Shown here piece by piece: positions 4,769 to 10,077 of a stretch of 10,077 nucleotides of DNA. Origin of the DNA: CAZHMN01 sp964533705 (GTDB taxonomy: Bacteria > Electryoneota > B3-LCP); contig CAZHMN010000094.1 of assembly GCA_964533705.1 (NCBI GenBank), positions 1 through 10,077 of the forward strand, given 5' to 3'. Under the pieces are notes generated by a model. The model did not search any database, was not told the DNA's origin, and saw only the letters and a list, made by a program, of their open reading frames with translations. Position 1 is the stretch's first letter. The number at the start of each line of letters is the position of its first letter. Position numbers and translations under genes: made by a program.

Positions 4769-7087
4769 ATGGCATCTGTCATCCAGTATTATGAGGGAAT
4801 CAATTCCGTTGCCGTCATCGGCAACTATTTGCCCCGCCGTTGCGGTATTGCAACCTTTACGACTGATCTTGTTGAAGCTTTGTCCGCAGAAGCGCCTGAG
4901 ATAAACTGCTGGGCGGTTGCCATGAATGACACGCCCGAGGGATATGCCTATCCTGAAAAAGTCAGGTTTGAGATCAACCAGAATCAACTGACCGATTACA
5001 GCACCGCATCGGAGTTTCTCAATATCAGCCAGATTGACATTGTCTGCGTGCAGCATGAATACGGTATTTTCGGCGGCCCGGCCGGCAGCCATCTTCTGAA
5101 ACTTCTGGGAGAGCTTCGCATGCCGATCGTGACAACGTTGCACACGGTTCTGAAAGACCCCCCCTCGGAATACCGCAAAGTCATGCGCGCGCTGTCTGAC
5201 CTATCCGACAAAATAGTCGTGATGAGCTGGAAGGCCGTTGATTTCCTCAGGGACATCTATGCCGTTCCGGAGGAGAAAATTGCCTTTATCCATCACGGCA
5301 TTCCGGATACGCCGTTTATGGATCCCAATTTCTACAAAGATCAGTTCGGCGTGGAAGGCAAAAAAGTGCTTCTCACATTCGGTCTGCTTTCCCCCAATAA
5401 AGGCATTGAAATCATGCTGCAGGCGCTTCCGTCCGTCATCAAAAAACACCCTGATGTTACCTACATTATCCTGGGAGCAACACATCCTCATATTTTGAAG
5501 GCACAAGGAGATGAATATCGTATCAGCCTGCAACAACTGGTGCGCAAACTGGGCATCAGCGATCATGTGATTTTTCAAAACCGCTTCGTCGAACTGAAAG
5601 AATTATGTGAGTTTCTCGGCACCGCCGATTTATATGTAACTCCCTATCTTGAAGAAGCCCAGATCACTTCCGGAACGCTCATCTATGCCATGGGGACCGG
5701 CAAGGCCGTCATTTCGACCCCTTACTGGTACGCCACCGAGATGCTCGCCGAAGAACGGGGTAGGATTGTTCCATTCAAAAATCCTGACGCTCTGGCGGAA
5801 CAAATCATTGATCTTCTGGACAACGATATCGCCCGGCATGCGCTGCGCAAAAAAGCCTATACATTCTGTCGCGAGGCAATCTGGAAGGAGGTATCCCGAA
5901 GATATCTCGAGGTTTTCAGCGAGGTTAAACTCCAGCGTGCCCGGCACCCCCGTCCTCGACATTCCTATATTGAGAACATCAAATCCATCACGAATTTCGA
6001 GCTCCCGGATCTGAAGCTCGATCACCTGAAAACCCTTACCGATGATACCGGCATTTTGCAGCATGCCACCCATACCATTCCCGATCGCTTTCACGGCTAC
6101 TGCACTGATGATAATGCCAGAGCGCTGATGGTTGCCGCCATGGGCCGCAAATACCTGCTCGCAGACAGCGGGTGCTTCGATTCCCTAAGCAACCTGTATC
6201 TCGGCTTTCTACTGTATGCCTTCAATATCGAAACGGGGCGGTTTCGTAATTTTATGAACTATTCGCGACAGTGGACCGAGGTGATAGGATCCGAAGATGC
6301 ACACGGCAGGGCGCTCTGGGGCCTCGGTAAAGCTGTGGCTCATCTCGACAATCACGGACAACTGGCCACGAGCACGAGGCTCTTCACCCAAGCGCTGGGG
6401 GCTATCGAGCACTTTACCTCGCCCCGCGCCATCGCTTTTGCCCTGGTGGGCATGCACGCTTACCTGCAAAAATTTTCCGGCGACAGTGAAGTGCGCCGGA
6501 TTCGGGAAATCCTCGCCGACAGGCTTTTTAATCAATTCAAGACCAATGCGAAAAAAAGCTGGCTTTGGCTTGAAAACTGTTTATACTACGCCAACGGCAA
6601 GCTGCCCCACGCCCTGCTCCTGTCCGGTCAATGGATGCAGCGCAACGATATGATTGATATGGGGCTTAAATCCCTTAAATGGCTGCTCAGCGTCCAGACC
6701 GAAAACGGTCACTTTGTGCCGGTTGGCAATGACGGGTGGTATGAACAAGGAGGGAGCAAGGCCCGTTTCGACCAGCAACCCATCGAAGCCAATGCCATGA
6801 TTGAAGCCTGTGTCGAAGCCTATAACATCACCCGCGACAAGACATGGATTGACAACGCGGTCATGTGCTTTAACTGGTTTCTCGGTCATAACGACTTGAA
6901 TATGTCGCTCTATGATCCCAAGACCGGCGGCTGCCGCGACGGTTTGACGGCGGATGGCATCAACCAGAATGAAGGCGCCGAGTCAACGCTTGCCTGGCTG
7001 CTTTCGCTTATAACCTTGCACAAGCTTTACGCTGACGAGATTCTGAAACAATCATCGTCCAATTATCCGGCTAAGGTAAAGGATTAG
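4769..7087 (+). CDS. GT4 glycosyltransferase fused to an alpha/alpha-toroid-like C-terminal domain
   Basis: Two-domain cytoplasmic protein of 772 residues with no signal peptide or membrane segment. Residues about 12-385 form a GT-B fold of family GT4: VAVIGNYLPRRCGIATFTTD (14-33), QHEYGIFGG (95-103), HHGIPD (175-180), FGLLSPNKGIEIML (204-217) and ITSGTLIYAMGTGKAVISTP (299-318). The last motif sits where most GT4 enzymes carry the EX7E pair, but the second glutamate is replaced by Y306. Residues about 415-755 look all-helical, with repeated motifs TDDNARAL (446-453), EDAHGRALWGLG (509-520), FDQQPIEANAM (667-677) and NQNEGAEST (732-740), the look of an (alpha/alpha)6 barrel as in several sugar-processing enzymes. 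AGGA lies 7 nt before the ATG. It heads the operon with a second GT4 and two GH130 enzymes, so it probably builds or edits the glycan they process, perhaps from GDP-mannose. Donor and linkage cannot be read from sequence. Confidence 0.85.
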   Translation: MASVIQYYEGINSVAVIGNYLPRRCGIATFTTDLVEALSAEAPEINCWAVAMNDTPEGYAYPEKVRFEINQNQLTDYSTASEFLNISQIDIVCVQHEYGIFGGPAGSHLLKLLGELRMPIVTTLHTVLKDPPSEYRKVMRALSDLSDKIVVMSWKAVDFLRDIYAVPEEKIAFIHHGIPDTPFMDPNFYKDQFGVEGKKVLLTFGLLSPNKGIEIMLQALPSVIKKHPDVTYIILGATHPHILKAQGDEYRISLQQLVRKLGISDHVIFQNRFVELKELCEFLGTADLYVTPYLEEAQITSGTLIYAMGTGKAVISTPYWYATEMLAEERGRIVPFKNPDALAEQIIDLLDNDIARHALRKKAYTFCREAIWKEVSRRYLEVFSEVKLQRARHPRPRHSYIENIKSITNFELPDLKLDHLKTLTDDTGILQHATHTIPDRFHGYCTDDNARALMVAAMGRKYLLADSGCFDSLSNLYLGFLLYAFNIETGRFRNFMNYSRQWTEVIGSEDAHGRALWGLGKAVAHLDNHGQLATSTRLFTQALGAIEHFTSPRAIAFALVGMHAYLQKFSGDSEVRRIREILADRLFNQFKTNAKKSWLWLENCLYYANGKLPHALLLSGQWMQRNDMIDMGLKSLKWLLSVQTENGHFVPVGNDGWYEQGGSKARFDQQPIEANAMIEACVEAYNITRDKTWIDNAVMCFNWFLGHNDLNMSLYDPKTGGCRDGLTADGINQNEGAESTLAWLLSLITLHKLYADEILKQSSSNYPAKVKD

Positions 7088-7089
7088 CC

Positions 7090-8130
7090 ATGCGCATTGC
7101 AATGCTCTCGCCGATTGCCTGGCGAACTCCGCCACGGCATTACGGTCCCTGGGAGAGCGTGGTCTCCCTTTTGACCGAGGGGTTGGTATCGCGAGGATAT
7201 AACGTTACCCTTTTTGCCACCGCTGATTCGGAAACGAGCGGGAAGCTGCACGCCGTTTGTCCGCGGGGCTATGAAGAAGACCGCTCCATTGTTCCAAAAG
7301 TATGGGAGTGTCTGCATATCTCTGAGCTCTTTGAGCGGGCGGAAGATTTTGATATTATACATAATCATTATGACTTTTTACCTTTGACCTATTCCGGCCT
7401 CGTCGCCACCCCGGTCGTCACCACCATTCACGGCTTTTCATCGCCCGGTATCCTGCCGGTTTATAAAAAATATAACGGCAGAGTATTCTATGTTTCCATC
7501 AGCGACGCTGACCGTTCGTCGGAACTCGACTATATCAAAACCATTCATCATGGCATTGATCTAAAACATTTTGACTTTCAGCCTGAGCCGGACGATTATC
7601 TGCTTTTTTTCGGGCGTATACACCATGATAAGGGTGCCAGAGAAGCCGTTGAAATCGCCCGGGCCTGCCATAAAAAGCTGATATTAGCGGGGATCATCCA
7701 GGATGAAGCCTACTATCACCAGTACGTCGAACCGCATCTGGACGACTCTAATGTGGTCTATGTCGGCAGCGCCGGGCCGGCTGAGCGCAACCGACTGCTT
7801 GGCAAGGCAACCGCGCTCCTGCATCCCATAAATTTCAATGAACCTTTCGGCCTGTCCGTTGTAGAAGCCATGGCTTGCGGCACTCCGGTGATCGCCTTTA
7901 ACAAAGGCAGTATGCCCGAACTTATCGAAAACGGCAAGCACGGTTTTCTAGTAAAGACTTTGGACGAGGCTGTAGATGCTGTGGCACACATAAAGGATAT
8001 TAACCGGGCAGACTGCCGCCGCCATGTTGAACAGCATTTCACGGTCAACCGCATGGTTGAAGAATATATTCAGGTCTATGAGACCATTCTTGAAAAGACC
8101 GAAAGAGAAAAACACCGACACCGATTATGA
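7090..8130 (+). CDS. GT4 family glycosyltransferase, canonical
   Basis: Retaining, nucleotide-sugar-dependent glycosyltransferase of the GT-B fold, 346 residues, soluble. N-terminal Rossmann half: MRIAMLSPIAWRTPPRHYGP (1-20) with the acceptor-side glycine/proline loop, then HNHYDF (91-96), TTIHGF (111-116) and SISDADR (136-142). C-terminal half: HHGID (153-157), FFGRIHHDKG (173-182) and the donor-binding EX7E motif EPFGLSVVEAMACGTPVI (251-268) with both glutamates, E251 and E259. The start is clear: AAAGGA lies 6 nt before the ATG inside the end of the previous gene, whose stop is only 2 bp away. The stop overlaps the next start as ATGA, so translation is probably coupled. Context with GH130 enzymes suggests a mannosyltransferase using GDP-mannose, but that is inference. 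Confidence 0.88.
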   Translation: MRIAMLSPIAWRTPPRHYGPWESVVSLLTEGLVSRGYNVTLFATADSETSGKLHAVCPRGYEEDRSIVPKVWECLHISELFERAEDFDIIHNHYDFLPLTYSGLVATPVVTTIHGFSSPGILPVYKKYNGRVFYVSISDADRSSELDYIKTIHHGIDLKHFDFQPEPDDYLLFFGRIHHDKGAREAVEIARACHKKLILAGIIQDEAYYHQYVEPHLDDSNVVYVGSAGPAERNRLLGKATALLHPINFNEPFGLSVVEAMACGTPVIAFNKGSMPELIENGKHGFLVKTLDEAVDAVAHIKDINRADCRRHVEQHFTVNRMVEEYIQVYETILEKTEREKHRHRL

Positions 8131-9068
8131 CGACTCAAGATCCCATCATAAAGCGTTATAAGAAAAATCCCATTCTCACAAAAGAGGATATCCCCTATCC
8201 GGTAGCCACGGTGCACAATGCCGGCGTCGTCAAGCATAACGGACGCTACATTATGCTTTTCAGGTCACACCGGCTCAACGGGCGTTCCATCATCGGCAGG
8301 GCCGACAGCGATGATGGTTTTTCCTTTACGGTTCATCCCAAACCTTTTCTTACCCCGGCGACGGACGGCGTATTTGCGGAATATGAAGAGTTCGGAGTCG
8401 AGGACCTGAGAATTTGTCCGGTGGAGGACGACTACCTGCTTACCTACAGCGCCTATTCCCGGCACGGTGTTCGGATTGCGCTGGCGCGCACCAGGGATTT
8501 TGAACAAGTTGAGCGCATTGCGCTTATAACCCAGGCCGACCTTCGCAACGTGGTCATTTTCCCGGTTAAATTTGGCGGTAGGTATGCACGACTCGACCGG
8601 CCGCATTCCGAAAGGTCACCCTGGTCCATCTGGATTTCATATTCACCCGACTTGATTCACTGGGGTGATTCGCGGGTGATTATGAAGCCGGCGCCCTATC
8701 ATTGGGATGAAATGAAAATCGGGCCGGGCGCACCGCCCTTCAGAACCGAAAAGGGCTGGCTGCATATTTACCATGGGGTCTTTAAGACCATGGCCGGAGC
8801 GGTGTATCGCCTTGGCGTCGCCCTGCACAACCTTGATGACCCGGCAAAAGTCATCGGCGTTTCCGATCAGTGGATACTGCAGCCCGAGGATCCGTGGGAA
8901 GTGAGCGGCTACGTTCCCAATGTTGTTTTTACCTGCGGCGCCGTTCCCGAGGATGACGGTACGGTAAAAATATACTGGGGTGGCGCGGATACCGTCATGT
9001 GCGCCGGTACAGCCGTGATTGATGACTTGATCCAGTGTTGCTTGCGGGGTTCCCGGCCGTCTCTGTAG
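8127..9068 (+). CDS. GH130 family beta-mannoside phosphorylase/glycosidase (short form)
   Basis: GH130 enzymes cleave or make beta-mannosides, most by phosphorolysis that releases mannose 1-phosphate; a subset are hydrolases. This 313-residue, signal-less protein is a normal-length five-bladed propeller. Family motifs: RYKKNPIL (10-17), LFRSHRLNGRSIIGRADSDD (44-63), the catalytic-site GVEDLRI (90-96) with the likely proton-donor D93, FPVKFGGRYARLDRPH (145-160), SYSPDLIHW (171-179), KIGPGAPPFRTEKGWL (197-212) and YHGV (215-218), and GYVPNVVF (261-268). Most relatives have GxEDPR; here the proline is leucine (L94). Arg/His positions usual for phosphate binding (for example R158, H216) are present, which favours a phosphorylase, but subfamily and chain-length specificity are not decidable by eye. 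It starts by ATGA overlap with the upstream GT4. After its TAG stop the same frame stays open for 37 more codons. Confidence 0.85.
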   Translation: MTTQDPIIKRYKKNPILTKEDIPYPVATVHNAGVVKHNGRYIMLFRSHRLNGRSIIGRADSDDGFSFTVHPKPFLTPATDGVFAEYEEFGVEDLRICPVEDDYLLTYSAYSRHGVRIALARTRDFEQVERIALITQADLRNVVIFPVKFGGRYARLDRPHSERSPWSIWISYSPDLIHWGDSRVIMKPAPYHWDEMKIGPGAPPFRTEKGWLHIYHGVFKTMAGAVYRLGVALHNLDDPAKVIGVSDQWILQPEDPWEVSGYVPNVVFTCGAVPEDDGTVKIYWGGADTVMCAGTAVIDDLIQCCLRGSRPSL

Positions 9069-9182
9069 CTTATTATCAGGTATCCTGACCGGCTTATGAG
9101 GAAGTCGAAAGGCAACCCTGCTGGACAGATCTTCGATGAAATGCACCCAATCTCAAACTGCCCTAATGGGATCATAATATGA
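9069..9182 (+). other. In-frame open extension after the GH130 stop, or mini-ORF
   Basis: Directly after the TAG at 9066-9068 the same frame runs on for 37 sense codons to a TGA at 9180-9182, which overlaps the next gene's start as ATGA. An internal ATG at 9096 would give a 28-residue peptide (MRKSKGNPAGQIFDEM at its start). It could be a former C-terminal extension cut by a nonsense change, a small coupling ORF for the downstream gene, or chance. A weak hairpin TCAGG-TAT-CCTGA (9076-9088) lies in it. No family is recognised. Confidence 0.3.
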
Positions 9183-10077
9183 ATATCACAAATTACCCAA
9201 AACCGCCGGTGAAAAGAAAGAAGAAAAAAATTCTGAAGGACACTTCGCGTGTCATCACCCGCCTCTATATGCCCGACAACGTGCACCGCATACCTAAAAT
9301 CATTCAGCGGGTGTTGAACTTGCCGGAAACGACCGCCGAAACACTTCTCTCGCAAATAATGCTCGATTTTTCCGAACGGCACCGAGACATCAGACACCTT
9401 TTTGAGCTTAACCTGAATAGAGTAAAAGAATATATTCCTGGCGAGGCTGTGCTCAGTGAAACCAAAAGAGCACTCATCGGGGCCTATTTTACCATGGAGT
9501 ACTCCATTGAATCCGCCGGCCTTTTTAACCCTTCGATCGTGCCCCACCCGGATCAAAGCGGTCTGGATAAAGACAGCTTGCGTTTTATCATGAGCCTGCG
9601 GGCAACCGGCGAAGGCCATATTTCCTCGATTGTATTTCGCAGCGGCGTCCTCGACCGGCATAATACGTTTATCTTTGACCCGATCAGCGATTATGTCGAA
9701 ACTCCGGATGTGCATGTAAATCCGGTTTACAACCGGCATCTGTTCCAACTTAAACTCCACGAAATGGAGTCCTGCAATGAGGTAACCGGTTATCTTCTTA
9801 ACCAGCTGCCGGAAGATTTCACCTATAATGAACTGAAAGAAAAAATTGCAGCGCTTCGCGCAAAACCCGTTTTCTCTGTGGCGCTTCAAGACGAAACCTT
9901 CGACATCGTGTGCTGGTTGGCCAATTCCAATTACGAGGTGAATTTCCAACCCGATCACCGAATATCCGAACGGGTTATCTTTCCCGTTTCGGAAAACGAA
10001 AGCCAGGGCATTGAAGACGCCCGGTTCGTACAATTTTTTGATGATAACGGTGAAGTGACCTATTATGCGACCTATAC
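9179..10077 (+). CDS. Long-form GH130-like enzyme with N-terminal extension, partial (3' end outside window)
   Basis: An open frame of 299 codons runs off the right edge. Near its end, ERVIFPVSENESQGIEDARF (residues 263-282) and FFDDNGEVTYYATYT are a GH130 signature: GIEDAR (277-282) aligns with the GxEDPR catalytic-site motif of the upstream gene (GVEDLR) and keeps its aspartate (D280). In ordinary GH130 proteins that motif is near residue 90; here it follows about 270 residues, so the protein belongs to the long GH130-like proteins of perhaps 480-500 residues. The extension starts with a lysine-rich stretch (KRKKKKILK, 12-20), has no signal peptide, and contains a mixed helix/strand region I cannot assign. 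The ATG at 9179 has only a weak purine stretch (GGGA) 5-10 nt upstream and may rely on coupling with the frame ending at 9182. Probable role: a second mannoside phosphorylase or mannosidase acting on a different chain length. Confidence 0.75.
   Translation, partial: MNITNYPKPPVKRKKKKILKDTSRVITRLYMPDNVHRIPKIIQRVLNLPETTAETLLSQIMLDFSERHRDIRHLFELNLNRVKEYIPGEAVLSETKRALIGAYFTMEYSIESAGLFNPSIVPHPDQSGLDKDSLRFIMSLRATGEGHISSIVFRSGVLDRHNTFIFDPISDYVETPDVHVNPVYNRHLFQLKLHEMESCNEVTGYLLNQLPEDFTYNELKEKIAALRAKPVFSVALQDETFDIVCWLANSNYEVNFQPDHRISERVIFPVSENESQGIEDARFVQFFDDNGEVTYYATY

Noticed and set aside
8909..10033. Long minus-strand frame of 374 codons
   Set aside because: It lies antisense to the end of the short GH130 gene and to the long GH130-like gene, whose plus-strand frames carry clear family motifs; its translation shows no domain.

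Overview
The window reads as a piece of a draft genome, probably a metagenome-assembled one, from a diderm bacterium related to the FCB group (Bacteroidetes/Chlorobi and candidate phyla such as KSB1, Zixibacteria or Marinimicrobia). Three C-terminal tails of the type IX secretion (T9SS) sorting kind, one with the PNPFN motif, are the main pointer. A run of exactly 100 N (2192-2291) marks a scaffold join. The taxonomic placement is inference; no rRNA or full marker gene is present.

Layout. 1-452 (minus): an NAD(P)H:quinone oxidoreductase of the WrbA family that runs off the left edge and lacks the usual N-terminal ~45 residues. 605-1795 (plus): a divergent succinyl-CoA synthetase beta-subunit homologue with a good sigma70-like promoter in the divergent spacer and no alpha subunit beside it. 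1796-2191: no gene, but a cluster of hairpins and repeats ending at the assembly gap. 2292-2855 (minus): a signal-peptide protein, probably an outer-membrane barrel, cut by the gap. 2983-4572: a graveyard of T9SS cargo, with a passenger-less tail on minus, a 5'-truncated beta-helix-like passenger plus tail on plus meeting it head-to-head near 3307, and a third very short tail on minus.

4769-10077 is the functional centre of the window: a tightly packed plus-strand gene set of (i) a 772-residue GT4 glycosyltransferase fused to an alpha/alpha-toroid-like C-terminal domain, (ii) a second, canonical GT4 enzyme, (iii) a short GH130 enzyme and (iv) the start of a long GH130-type enzyme with a ~270-residue N-terminal extension. 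Genes i-ii are 2 bp apart and genes ii-iii overlap by ATGA. GH130 enzymes are mannoside phosphorylases or beta-mannosidases, so the likely theme is synthesis and phosphorolytic turnover of a mannose-containing glycan. No transporter, SusC/D pair or secreted mannanase is seen, and none of the four proteins shows a signal peptide, so a cytoplasmic (storage, compatible-solute or precursor) glycan is favoured over scavenging of dietary mannan. That is inference.

The most interesting points are this GT/GT/GH130/GH130 locus, the loss of the usual EX7E second glutamate in the fused GT4, the in-frame open extension after the amber stop of the short GH130 gene, and the head-to-head T9SS remnants, which look like an inversion scar or an assembly chimera.
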